NCBI GenBank assembly: GCA_019426215.1 | Contig: CM033405.1 | Location: 28,984,199-29,048,198 of the forward strand | Direction: 5' to 3' | DNA: 64,000 nt | From: Buddleja alternifolia | Taxonomy: Eukaryota; Streptophyta; Magnoliopsida; Lamiales; Scrophulariaceae | Part shown: positions 10,056 to 20,138 of the stretch, piece by piece | Layout: the number at the start of each line of letters is the position of its first letter | How positions within the stretch are numbered: position 1 is the stretch's first letter | Position numbers and translations under genes: made by a program | The notes under the pieces: generated by a model | Database searches by the model: none | What the model was told of the DNA's origin: nothing | What the model saw: only the letters and a program-made list of their open reading frames with translations

Positions 10056-11342
10056 ATGGCTACACCAACAACTGTTAATTTTTTATCAGTGCCTGTACCA
10101 ATATTCACTGGTGACAACTATGACTTTTGGAGACAAAAGCTAAGGACATATTTTGTCTCCCAAAGTTTATGGGATATTGTTCAAAACGGAGTTGATATCC
10201 CCGAAGATACTTCTACTTTGTCCGAGCAACAACTAAAAGAATTGAAGGAGAAGCAACAAAGAGATGCACAAGCGCTATTCGTCATTCAACAAGCTGTAGG
10301 AGATACAATCTTCACAAGAATCTCAGATGCTAAAAATGCGAAGAAAGCATGGGATACGTTGGAGGAGGAGTTCCGCGGCAGCGAAAAGGTACGGTCCATA
10401 AAACTACAATATTTAAGAAGAGACTTTGAAACTTTGAAAATGAAGGATTCTGAGGCCATAGGAGAATATTATGCAAGAATGAGAAAAATAATTAATCAAA
10501 TGAAATTATACGGGGAAAATATATCTGATAAAAGAGTAGTAGAGAAAATACTTATCACTCTTACAGAAAAATATGACCCCGTAGTTACAACTATGGAGCA
10601 TGTGAAAGATCTATCAACTCTATCCATCACTGAGTTGATAGGTGCTCTCGAAGCGTATGAGAAAAGAATTAGTAGGCGCATCGAAGAGTCCGTAGAAAGT
10701 GCTTTTAAAACTAAACTCAATATAAGGCCTCAGAAATCCAAAAATGATGGAAGAAAATTTAATCAAGAAAAGTTAAGCAGGAAATCAAATACAAAATTAA
10801 ATTATCTTCCATGTGGAACTTGCGGGAAAAAGAATCATTTAGAAAAAGATTGTTGGCACCGAGGAAAACCGCGATGCAATAAATGCAACAGATTTGGTCA
10901 CATGGAAAAGGACTGTCGGGCTAGAGATGTCCATCAGGTAAACATCACGGAGGAAAAGAGTGAAAACTTATTCTTCACAAGTGGAAGCTCGACAGAGAAG
11001 CCTCGTGACACGTGGTTCCTCGATAGTGGTTGCAGTAACCACATGACACCATACAAAGACATTTTCTCCGAACTTGACACAAGTTTTCAATCCAAGGTGA
11101 GACTGGGAAACTGTGATTTTCTAGATGTAAAGGCCAAAGGAACTGTTGCCGTGGAAACAAGAAAAGGTACGCGGTACATTAACAATGTTCTACTTGTACC
11201 TAACTTGGCACAGAATCTCCTCAGCATCGGACAAATGATGGAACGCGATTACGTACTACACTTTGAGAAAGATACATGCACTATATATGACAAGACAGAC
11301 AAAAATCTTGTCATAGCTCAAGTACAAATGCGAGATTGTTGA
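10056..11342 (+). pseudogene. copia gag and protease segment of H
   Basis: The 428-residue frame starts at an ATG 41 bp after the LTR end. The N-terminal part is a copia Gag (UBN2/DUF4219-like; FTGDNYDFWRQKLRTYF near residue 20). Two CCHC zinc knuckles follow at about residues 252-265 (CGTCGKKNHLEKDC) and 275-288 (CNKCNRFGHMEKDC). The protease active site WFLDSGCSNHM is near residue 320. A TGA at 11340-11342 ends the frame, but coding continues in the same frame from 11370, so this stop is a point lesion (or, less likely, a readthrough signal) in one gag-pol frame. Gag packages the RNA in cytoplasmic particles; the protease cuts the polyprotein. Confidence 0.9.
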
Positions 11343-11369
11343 GATTTTCCAATACGTTGGCATTATCAT

Positions 11370-12032
11370 ATGGCACTGAAGGTCCAAACTGATGATTCAT
11401 GGTTATGGCATAAAAGATTTGGACACTTCAACTACCGGGGTCTCAATATTCTTTATCAGAAAAATATGATAAGAGACCTGCCAAAAATTAAAGAAGCTGA
11501 AAAAGTATGTGAAGGATGCATGCTCGGGAAACAACACCGACAATCGTTTCCATCTGGAAAGTCCTGGAGAGCCAAGGAAGCTTTGGAGTTAATTCATACA
11601 GATATATGTGGACCAATGAGGACTCCATCTCATCACCAAAACAGGTACTTTATTTTCTTTATCGATGACTTTACAAGAATGACTTGGGTATACTTTATGA
11701 AAGAAAAATCGGAAGTTCCCAAGATATTCCAAAAATTCAAACAACTAGTAGAAAATCAAAGTGGCCGACGTATCAAAACAATCAGAAGCGATCGAGGCAA
11801 AGAGTACACTTCTAAAGAATTCAACAAATTCTGTGAAGAGGAAGGCATAGAACATCAACTCACTAATGGATATGCACCGGAGCAAAATGGCGTCTCAAAA
11901 AGAAAGAATAGAACCGTAATGGAGATGGCTCGGTCAATGCTAAAAGAAAAAGGGCTTCCGAATACATTTTGGGCTGAAGCGGTATATACTGCAGTCTATC
12001 TACTCAACAGGTGTCCTACCAAGGCAGTATAA
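11370..12032 (+). pseudogene. copia integrase segment of H, catalytic Glu replaced
   Basis: Counting from the Met at 11370, the zinc-binding HHCC motif is complete (His14, His19, Cys47, Cys50), followed by the rve catalytic core. Catalytic Asp78 (HTDICGP) and Asp141 (RSDRGKEY) are present. The third catalytic residue, expected 35 residues after the second Asp, falls at residue 177 and reads Lys (NGVSKRKNR) where copia integrases have Glu. Together with the TAA at 12030-12032 this means the copy cannot supply active integrase. The frame is the same as gag and the downstream segment. Confidence 0.9.
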
Positions 12033-12044
12033 GACAAAACGTCG

Positions 12045-12848
12045 GTGGAAGCTTGGAGTGGAAGAAAACCATCTGCGAAGCATCTCAGAATTTTCGGATG
12101 CATATGCTATGTCCATATTCCGGACCAAAAACGAAGTAAACTAGATGAGAAGACGGAACGAGGTATATTCTTGGGTTATAGCACCGAATCCAAAGGCTAC
12201 CGAGTTTATAATCTCAAGACAAAGAAGCTCATTATCAGTCGAGACGTGGAGTTTGACGAAAATGCTGCATGGAATTGGGAAGAAGAAAAAATAGACAAGA
12301 AGAACATATACATGCCTACAACTATACCAAGTGGAGAACCCAATAATGAAGAAAACACTGAGACACCAAGTCCTTCGGCTACTACACAACTTGTTTCGCT
12401 ACAAGAAGATTCACCCGAATCAACACCAAGAAAAGTAAGATCTTTAAGAGAAATATACGAGAGATGCAACTACGTAAACATGGAGCCCGAAAGCTTTGAA
12501 GCAGCTGCCAAGCAAGAAGTTTGGATTAAAGCTATGGAAGAAGAAATAAAGATGATCGAGAAAAATGATACGTGGGTCCTGGTAGAAAAACCAAGAAATA
12601 AAGAAGTCATTGGAGTAAAGTGGGTCTACAAGACAAAACTCAATCCTAATGGTTCAATACAAAAACACAAGGCAAGACTTGTGGCGAAAGGGTACTCACA
12701 AGTACTTAGGATTGACTATAATAAAAGACTTGCTCCTTTGGCACGATCCGACACTATTAGAGAAATAACTGCTCTAGCATCACAGAGGAACAACTGCCGA
12801 CATATTCACGAAAGCCTAACCAAGACAAAGGCTCAAGGTCCTACATGA
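12045..12848 (+). pseudogene. copia integrase C-terminus and truncated RT of H
   Basis: The same frame continues with the integrase C-terminal region (LRIFGCICYVHIPD, then the RGIFLGYSTESKGYRVY block) and a linker rich in Pro, Ser and Glu. The copia RT N-terminus is recognisable (WVLVEKP, IGVKWVYKTKLNPNGSIQKH, KARLVAKGYSQ). After about 12780 the RT stops matching: fingers, palm (the YxDD site) and RNase H are absent. The next recognisable piece, just before the polypurine tract (about 12798-12870), is the extreme C-terminus of a copia polyprotein in shifted frames (attcacgaaagccta region). This is one internal deletion joining early RT to the pol tail. Confidence 0.88.
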
Positions 12849-12875
12849 AATGCTTGGAATCACAGAAAAGTGCAC

Positions 12876-12885
12876 TTAGGAGGAG
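12876..12885 (+). other. polypurine tract of H
   Basis: The purine-rich stretch ttaggaggag directly abuts the tgttg start of the 3' LTR, as expected for the plus-strand DNA primer. Confidence 0.85.
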
Positions 12886-13414
12886 TGTTGAAATAAGTGC
12901 ACATTTCTGGTTAAATCTAGAACATAAACTTTTTAAAATAAGATTACCTAGTTAGTTCTAGAAGATTCTAGAATGTTCTAGAATACTCTAGAATAATGTA
13001 GAAACTAGTAGAAAACTCCGGAATAATCTAGAATCTTGTAGAAGGTCGTAGAATGTTGTAGAACCATGTAGAATGTTCTAGAAGATAGAAGAAGCCTCTA
13101 GAACTATCTAGATGTGTATGTAGAAAATCTAGAGACTTCAAGGTGTAGTCACTACACCTATAAATATGAGATGATGTACTAACTTGTAACAAGAAGAATC
13201 CATCAATACAAAGATTTCTTCCAAGTATTCCCACTCCTACTCTTCCAACTTCCAACTATTCTTCTATTCCAACTATCTACAAAATACTATACTCTTCATC
13301 CTTACTAAATACTTCCCACTACTTCACTCCACACAATATTCACACAACTAATAAATTCTTCTTCACAAAAATACACACTTACAAAATACACACTTACTAT
13401 TCCATACATTAACA
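12886..13414 (+). repeat. 3' LTR of copia element H
   Basis: This 529-bp copy of the LTR ends cattaaca. It has six perfect alternating TTC/GAA half-sites (12956-12983) instead of eight and lacks one 20-bp unit. TATA is at 13159-13166. Confidence 0.93.
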
Positions 13415-13419
13415 AAGAA

Positions 13420-13867
13420 CAACAGAAAATGATGATATTTCAATTCAAATTAATTCAAAACCACATAGTATATCAATTCAAAATCAAAATTTATTTTCCA
13501 CTAATTCCCCAAGCAAGATCTATATTTTACACTTCTATAGGGTAGACATGAAAAAGGAACAATTAAAATTATGATATTTCCACTAAAAGCAATGATGATT
13601 GCATACATAGAGAGTGTCAAATGCCACGACATAATTATAGATGAAGCCCGAGAATTAGAGGCTAATATGACATCACACACAATCCATTGGATTTGCAGCA
13701 ATTCGATTACCTGCAAGACTATTTAATGGAATCGGCAGCAAGAAAAACTGTTAAAGAAATTCCATGACATAACCTGGATACACTTTCAATAATATTTATA
13801 TGCTCTACTTTTTTCTCCTTTGCTCAAATCAAGAACAGTTGAGGCATTTGGCTTTTTAGGCATAAAC
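13420..13867. other. unclassified flank, no gene
   Basis: Continuation of the DNA interrupted by element H, including the repeat copy at 13499-13537. No coding region recognised. It ends at the ataac duplication of gypsy element A (13868-13872); the same host DNA resumes at 44614. Confidence 0.5.
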
Positions 13868-13872
13868 ATAAC

Positions 13873-14409
13873 TGATGTGCACCAAAAATGTCTAAGGGCA
13901 TTATGGTAATTAATTTACCCTCGGTTTGCGCCGGGGCGCCACCCAAGGATCAATTCCCCGGTTAATATCCCAGTTAAGTCTGAAAGTCTAATGATCCAAC
14001 AAGAATATGGGTCGTTACATTATTAAGGCCTTAAAGTTGATTGGGCTATTCTAATTATAAGGGCTAGGTAATGGGTATGTTACTAAGTCTGGTGGGCTGC
14101 TGCTACAATTGAGCCCATGGCCCATAGCCCACCATCAGTCCTATATATACCTTCAAAGAGACTAATGGCATTCATTATGATTTACTCTCTCAGAAAAAAT
14201 CCACTGGCTACTTCTGAGGGTAATTTCACCAAAGAACTACGAACTGACTTGATCTCATTTCTTCGGGTACGTAGGCAGCTTGCATATCAGCGAGTGCAGT
14301 CTATAAATTCATCAATCCCCAACCTAATTTGTCATGAGTTGGATCGAATTCTCCACCCCACGTGATATTTCACGTGATATTTTTTAATTGACGAATGCTA
14401 CCATCATCA
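13873..14409 (+). repeat. 5' LTR of gypsy element A
   Basis: The 537-bp LTR has a TATA-like tatatata at 14142-14149. The 3' copy has tgtatata there and shows scattered substitutions and small indels, so A is older than H. Confidence 0.92.
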
Positions 14410-14412
14410 GTT

Positions 14413-14428
14413 TGGCGCCGTCTGTGGG
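14413..14428 (+). other. primer-binding site of element A
   Basis: The sequence tggcgccgtctgtggg lies three bases after the LTR. The same 16-mer occurs in inverted orientation in element G and, altered by one or more bases, in element B. It is the usual primer site of Tat-type gypsy elements; the matching tRNA was not determined. Confidence 0.8.
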
Positions 14429-14429
14429 A

Positions 14430-14747
14430 ATAGTGGTCCAACCACTGAGTATGCAGACTAGGTATCAAAACATACCAATAGTAATAATATGTCTAGCAGC
14501 AGTAAGCTAGGGGTAATTCCAAATCCCAGCTACTAGGAAAGCTGTCGGGTATTCAAGGTGTTGGGGATCAAGATTGACTACCCCTCCAATAGTAAGCAGC
14601 AAGCGCACCAGGTAAAACCAGCTGTGACTCCACCCCTTACCAAAAAAGTGCTCGAGATCACTCAGAAGGTGTCATTCACGGTCACCACCAACACAGAGAA
14701 TTCATGTTGAGTCGGAGGCACAAAGCATTAAGTTCGAAGCCTGAGAT
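14430..14747 (+). pseudogene. leader where gag should be: gag deleted
   Basis: Only about 320 bp separate the primer site from sequence leading into RT. Tat elements normally carry 2 kb or more of gag and protease here (compare 26667-29217 in B and 56747-59477 in G). No Gag motif, zinc knuckle or protease DSG was found. A large internal deletion has probably removed gag and protease, so the copy could move only with proteins from elsewhere. Confidence 0.75.
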
Positions 14748-15590
14748 TTGGAAAGCCAAATTCTCTCCCGAAACAAAGCTTTAGTGATCTTGGTCACCAT
14801 CACCAATTCCTGGGTTAGCAGAATTCTCATAGAAGATATGGAGGGTATTGACCCCGAGGTCATGAGCCATCACTTGAACGTCTACCCTGATGCTCGCCTT
14901 GTGAAACAGTGCAAGCGGACTATAGGAAGAGAAATAAGTATAGCCACCAAGGAAGAAATAGAGAATTTGTTGGCTGCAAAGTCCATAAGGGTCGTGTAGT
15001 ACCCTGAGTGGCTAGCCAACGTGGTATTCGTGGCGAAGCTAAATGGGAAGTGGAGGATGTGCATAGACTTCACTGATCTAAATAAGGTGTGCCTGAAAGA
15101 CTCCTACCCTCTTCCCCGAATTGATAACTTGATAGCTTCCACTGCTGGATGTGAACTCTTGACGTTTTTGGATGCAAGGCAAGGGTATAATCAAATTCCC
15201 TCGGTATCCAAGGATCAAGAGAAAACTAGCTTCATCACTGACCAAGGGACCTTCTGCTATAACGTGACGCCCTTTGGTTTAAAGAACGCGGGAGCTACAT
15301 ATCAGAGGATGGTCAATAAGATGTTCGAAGCGCAACTAGGGAATAATATGGAAGCTTATACTGATGATATGTTGGTTAAAAGAAAGAAAAGAAAGGACCA
15401 CATACATGACTAGCAAGAGTGCTTCGAAGTACTCAGGCGCTACAAATTACAGCCCAACCCCTCCAAGTGTACTTTCGGGGTACGTGGAGGAAAGTTCCTG
15501 GGGTTCATGGTAAGTGAACGCAGAATAGAAGCAAACTGAGAAAATTAGAGCCATCCTGGATCTAACTCCCCCCAAGTCTAAGAAGGAAGT
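14748..15590 (+). pseudogene. reverse transcriptase of element A (5' part)
   Basis: Two frames in the same phase (14748-14999 and 15021-15413) separated by a TAG, then a broken segment to about 15590. The sequence preceding RT contains VMSHHLNVYPDARLVKQ. RT blocks follow: WRMCIDFTDLNKVCLKDSYP, LTFLDARQGYNQIP, TPFGLKNAGATYQRMVNKMF, and the catalytic motif AYTDDM, a YxDD with Thr at x. A TAG at 15411-15413 interrupts just after the palm. The thumb segment ([17 protein letters not shown]) ends in further stops, and the frame shifts before 15598. Confidence 0.9.
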
Positions 15591-15597
15591 ACAAGAA

Positions 15598-16740
15598 TTG
15601 ATGTGGCGGGTTGTAGCCCTTAATAGATTCATCTCGCGATCGGCTGATAAGGGGTTGCCTTTCTTCAAGGCAATAAAGAAGACCAAGGGTTTTGAGTGGG
15701 ACACTTTATGTCAAGTGGCGTTTGAGAAGCTAAAAGAGTACTTAGTTTCCCCGCCGCTGCTCACCAAGCCCCTCGACAGTGAAACACTTTTTTTATATCT
15801 AGCAGTCACCCATGATGCTGTTAGTGCTGTATTGGTCCGTGATGATCAAGGGGATCATAGACCCATATACTACATTAGTCGCCTACTCCAAGGAGTCGAG
15901 CATAGGTATTCCCTGATCGAGAAATTGGCCCTTGCCTTCGTAGTAGCCGCTAGGAAGCTAAGACCCTACTTTCAGTCACACCCTATAGTGGTGCTCACCA
16001 ACCACCCCTTAAAGAGGATATTAGCAAGCCCCCACATCTTGGGAAGAATGGTGAAGTGGGCAGTAGAGATTAGTGAGCACGGAATCGAATATAAGAGGAG
16101 GCCGTCCATCAAGGCACAAGTGTTAGCTGACTTCGTAGCCGAGATGATGGAGGATGAGGCTGGTTGTTCCCTGCCAGTGTGGACGCTATTTGTAGATTGT
16201 TCTTCCACCCACTCAGGTAGCAGGACGAGAGTTATAGTCGAAAGTCCTCAAGGAGATAGGTTCAAATATGCTTTGAGATTTGAATTTGGTGTCTCGAATA
16301 ATGAAATTGAGTATGAAGCGCTATTAGCAGGGCCCAAACTAGCCCTAGCAGCTGGGCCAAAAAAATTGATTTCCTATAGTGATTCACATCTGGTAGTCAA
16401 TCAAGTGAACAAAACTTACGAGGCTAAATGGGAGAAGATGATTCAATATCTCACCCTCGTTCAAAAGGTAAAAGATCATTTCGAAGAGTTCGACTTGAGG
16501 TAAATTCCAAGGTCTGAGAATGAAGCTGCTGACCAGCTAGCCAAGCTAGCGAGTTCGATAGCACCCATTAAAGATAGAAAGATAACCTTCATCACCTCCT
16601 GCAAACCAGAGGTGGAGAGAGAAGGCCTTGAGGTGTCATGTGGGGAAGCAGAGGAACCTAGCTGGAAGGATGAAATAGTTGACTATTTGGTTGCCAGTAG
16701 TCTGCCCGACAACCCCAAGAGCGCCAGGAGCGTCAAATGA
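15598..16740 (+). pseudogene. RT connection, degenerate RNase H and second RNase H of element A
   Basis: The 301-residue frame to 16503 covers the RT tail (ALNRFISRSADKGLPFFK), then the first RNase H, whose active-site Asp region reads LYLAVTHDAVSAVLV with no Asp at the usual spot. The second, archaeal-like RNase H begins at LFVDCSSTHSGS and keeps Asp (VDCS), Glu (IEYEALLAG) and Asp (SYSDSHLV). A TAA at 16501 interrupts, and the last motif (NEAADQLAKLASS, with Asp) follows in the same frame up to a stop at 16738-16740. Two RNase H domains in series is the hallmark of Tat elements. Confidence 0.88.
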
Positions 16741-16895
16741 GGGCCGCAAGATTTGTCATTTTAGATGGTGAGCTATATAGCGAAGTTTTTCAAAACCCTA
16801 CTTGAAATGTCTAAACCCTGGCAGGGCAAACTATGTATTACGTGAAATACATGAGGGGTGTTGCGGTAATCACTTGAGGGTAAAGCCCTAGCGGC
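16741..16895 (+). pseudogene. linker and integrase N-terminal remnant of A, left of insertion
   Basis: Short broken frames (FVILDGELY; VKYMRGV) match the region between RNase H and the integrase zinc finger of Tat elements. It is cut by the solo LTR at 16896 and continues at 18511. The duplicated gcggc is at 16891-16895. Confidence 0.7.
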
Positions 16896-18505
16896 TGTTA
16901 GAGTGTATGCCCTCAAATGCCATAAAGAGGATAGATTTATAGGACATTGACTTGTAACTAAACAATATCATTTTATTATACATAAGGCATTATCTTGTTG
17001 TTTTCTTATAGGCGTTTGTAAGGTGTTAATAAACAACGTAAAGTCCTTGAGTATAAGGCAAACCTTCTACTTCCTATGGGATAGAGAGAATGACACTAGA
17101 AGGGTTTGATCCTTATTCTCTAAATAGGGTTCGCAAGTCTAAGAAAGTATTTGACTGGACATCAATACAGAACAAGGACTTGCATGATATAAGTTTTGAC
17201 AGAGAAAGTGTCAGTCGAACACTATGGGAATGATAGTGGGAACTTATGTCATGGACATATAAGTTGGACTAATATGTTCGAACACGGCTCGCATTAGTTT
17301 CATCACATGGGTATTCACTCACTGACAGTCAATGATGAAACTGATAAGTTGTGATTGGTATGCGTGAACCTTAGACCTGAGGAGTCGAGTTGAAGATGTT
17401 CTTGTGACATCAAGTTTGTCATTAGAGTAGTTAGATCCAAATCACCCTTTGGTGGGATCGACCTCGAAGTGCGACTTGATGGGCAAGTAGCATTGTTAAC
17501 TGATTAGCAAAATGAGATTTATTCTCTCATAAGTGAATGAGCTAAGTAGCCTATGCAGTCATGAATGAGTGAGGTTAAAAGTCTTTGGCCAAAGCATAAA
17601 ACGACCTCGACTCATTATGAGCTAAGCATATGGTCAAGTCATGTGAGTTTGACTAAAACCATGTCTCTCACTTGACTGGAATATAAGAATAAAAGGTTTA
17701 TACACGTACGGTATTCACAGCGTATATGGTTTGGAATGATCCTATTCATTCGTTCTCAATTGGGATACGATGTGAGCCACGTGACTGGCTAGGTGCTACT
17801 CACATCCTTTTGGTTTCCTCCCAATTGCCTTTTGAGACGAACCTAAAGAGTCTCGCTTAAAGGAAGTGCAAAAATAAAATCGTGGGAAAAAGACTTGAGA
17901 GAATTTTCGGTATTGGATATCGAGATTAATTAATTAATTATTAGATGATTTTATTAATTAATTAAGTTAATGAATTAATTAATTCTCATGGGAATTTAAT
18001 TATATTAACATGAATTTAATTGATTATTTAATTAATTTATTTATTGGATAAATAATATTATTTATTTAATTAATTAATAACCAAAGCCCGAAGGCTTAAA
18101 AGCCTACAAGTGGGCGTCCACATATAGGGCTTGTGAAGCCTAGGTTATTGTTTTCTATTGTAGTATATATATACTACTTAGTGGAAAAATAACTAGGTCA
18201 AGAGAATCAACTTTCAAACTTTCTCTCCAAGTCAAACTCTCCTACCTTTCTCTCTCACTCTAGCCGTCCATCAAGGTGAAGAAGAAGGAGATTTTCGTTT
18301 TTGACTCCGGCGTGGCAATTTAGAGACAGCGATGGATTTGCTATTCAAGAAAAGGATTGCAAAGCTGGTTCAGATTTCAACATACGCGAGAACGGTAATT
18401 AATTTCGTAAAACCCAATTTAAATACGAGAAATAGAGATGAGCCACTGGGATTAAACTTATTATTCTTCCGCTGCGTTTTTGATTTTATGCAAATTTTCT
18501 CATCA
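16896..18505 (+). mobile_element. solo LTR of a copia-like family, inserted in A
   Basis: The 1610-bp unit starts tgttagagtgtatgcc, ends tttctcatca, and is bordered by perfect gcggc duplications (16891-16895 and 18506-18510). Removing it and one duplication rejoins the pol sequence of A. No internal region is present. The same LTR family appears in minus orientation at 47984-51300. It shares a conserved core (gtgtcagtcgaacactatgg) with the LTRs of element C and solo LTR D, so the two families are related. A (TA)n TATA-like run lies at about 18163-18175. The open frame at 18332-18520 straddles the LTR end and is not a gene. Confidence 0.88.
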
Positions 18506-18510
18506 GCGGC

Positions 18511-18831
18511 TAGTGGCTAAAACATTGAGACAAGGATGCTTCTGGCCGACCATGATTAAAGATGCTCAAGACTTAGTGTGAAAATGTAGGAGTTGTCAGG
18601 AGCACTCCAATATCAGTCACCTCTTAGGAGCCGATATGCGCCCACTGGAGAGTGCATGCCCTTTCGACACGTGGGGGCTAGACATAGTTGGACCTTTCCC
18701 CTTAGCCACCGGGCAAAGGAAGTTTCTATTAGTCGCGGTAGACTATTTCACCAAGTGGGTGGAAGCTGAGCCGTTGGCCAAGATATCCGAGAAAGAGGTG
18801 ATGAAGTTTTTGTGGAAAAACATAATAACAT
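18511..18831 (+). pseudogene. integrase of element A, N-terminal and core part
   Basis: After the solo LTR, integrase resumes with a partial zinc finger (CRSCQEHSNI) and the start of the catalytic core: CPFDTWGLDIVGPFPLATG contains the first catalytic Asp, then VDYFTKWVEAEPLAKISEK. A TGA lies upstream of the zinc-finger cysteines. The frame is cut by element B after KFLWKNIIT and continues at 39953. Confidence 0.9.
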
Positions 18832-18832
18832 T

Positions 18833-19516
18833 TGATGCAGTTCGTTTTTACACCAAGAAAGTTGTGTTGATTAAAACACGACTTTATTTATATGAAAATG
18901 GGAAATCAAACTTTTATGGAGGACGAATAATTTTTCTAAATAAATATCAAACTTTAAGTAAAAACTAACAAGAAGAACACTTTAAATTTCCATTTTATTG
19001 ACTTTTGACTTCCTCTTTAAAGAGATGAAGAACATAGAAAATAATACACTTTTTTCTCTCAATTGTGAATCTAACCTTACAATGGATTAATTTCCTAATA
19101 TTTATAGGCCATGATGGCCAAAATTTCTCCCCATTTGGTTGGGAGTGGGTGGTTTCTCCCACTTTTGGGGGATGAGGAATCATCTTCCCTCTTTTGAGAG
19201 ATATAAGTTAGGATTAGATACGATTTGATCCTTATCCACTCTTATCTCTTCTTTAGCTATCCCTTCTTTAGCCATGCCTTTCACCATTTCTCTCAGCTAT
19301 CCTCCAATTTTCTTATTAGTTACCCAGATATCCCTCTCAGATAGTTATTCAGTGCTCTGACTTCTAGGTTTCCTTCGAGCTTCCTTTCATGAACCTCCTT
19401 AGAATGTATATTCATTTGGGACTTCTTTCTATTTTTAACCCACTGCTTTGTTTCTTCTTTGGGCCCATTCTCTGATAAGGCCCAATACCATGTTGTAATA
19501 ATTTATGGGCATATCA
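18833..19516 (-). repeat. 3' LTR of element B
   Basis: This 684-bp LTR lies at the downstream end in the element's orientation. A minus-strand TATA-like tataaata is at 19099-19106. The other LTR has lost this exact motif (ttaata at the same place). Confidence 0.9.
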
Positions 19517-19533
19517 CAAGTTCCCCTCTCTTG
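19517..19533 (-). other. polypurine tract of B
   Basis: On the minus strand the sequence caagagaggggaacttg directly precedes the LTR start tgatatgccc. Confidence 0.75.
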
Positions 19534-20008
19534 AGGTCTTGAAGCGAGTCAAGGCCTTGAGAGTAATTTTTTTTTTGCGAGCCGGCTTATACTGGCTCGG
19601 CTCAACAGCCGCCGCAGGGAGCGGGAGGAGGTTACTCCCCCCTTTTTTTCTTCATTTTTTTTCTTTTTCTTTCCTCTTTATTTGAAGACCCCCACCTACT
19701 TTAGGGAACTTGATGGAGTTGTCAAGACTCTTCTTATCTCTAACTCTTTTTGGATTAGGAGAATCCTATCATCCCCTAATTTTAAGGAGTTTTAATTCTT
19801 TCTCTCCTTGTTTCTTCTTACTTCTTTGCCTCAAATTCTTCTTCTTCTTCCCTTTCATGCAATTTTCGAAAATTTGCTACATGTATATAGCTTCCATCTT
19901 TTTTTTTGTCTTCTACATTGTGATCGTAGAATTCTTTCAGCTCTTCTTTCTCCTTTGCGAAAAATCAAGGTAACAACTTAAAAAAATTTCTCCACGTTTC
20001 TTCTCTAG

Positions 20009-20040
<32 letters not shown>
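20009..20040. repeat. TA microsatellite
   Basis: An uninterrupted (AT)n run of about 32 bp inside element B, just upstream of the antisense gene. Confidence 0.9.
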
Positions 20041-20042
<2 letters not shown>

Positions 20043-20138
20043 GTATATTCATGATATGTATAACTGTGTGCACTTTGATAGATGAACTTTTCTCCTTTTT
20101 TTTTTTTTTTATCCTTGTAGCATACCTTTATCGTTTAA

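Larger units (their letters stand above)
9453..13414 (+). mobile_element. Ty1/copia element H, internally deleted, ONSEN-like LTR
   Basis: A 3.96-kb element with two LTRs (9453-10014 and 12886-13414), perfect 5-bp target-site duplications aagaa (9448-9452 and 13415-13419), an initiator-Met-type primer-binding site and a polypurine tract. One reading frame covers gag, protease, integrase and the start of RT. Most of RT and RNase H is missing, so the element is about 1-1.5 kb shorter than a complete copia element. The order protease-integrase-RT is diagnostic of copia. The two LTRs differ mainly by whole-unit slippage in the TTC/GAA array and a 20-bp unit, suggesting recent insertion. Its name in any repeat library is unknown to me. 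Confidence 0.92.

Noticed and set aside
18332..18520. 62-residue frame near the end of the solo LTR
   Set aside because: It crosses the LTR boundary and target duplication into element A, so it is a chance frame.
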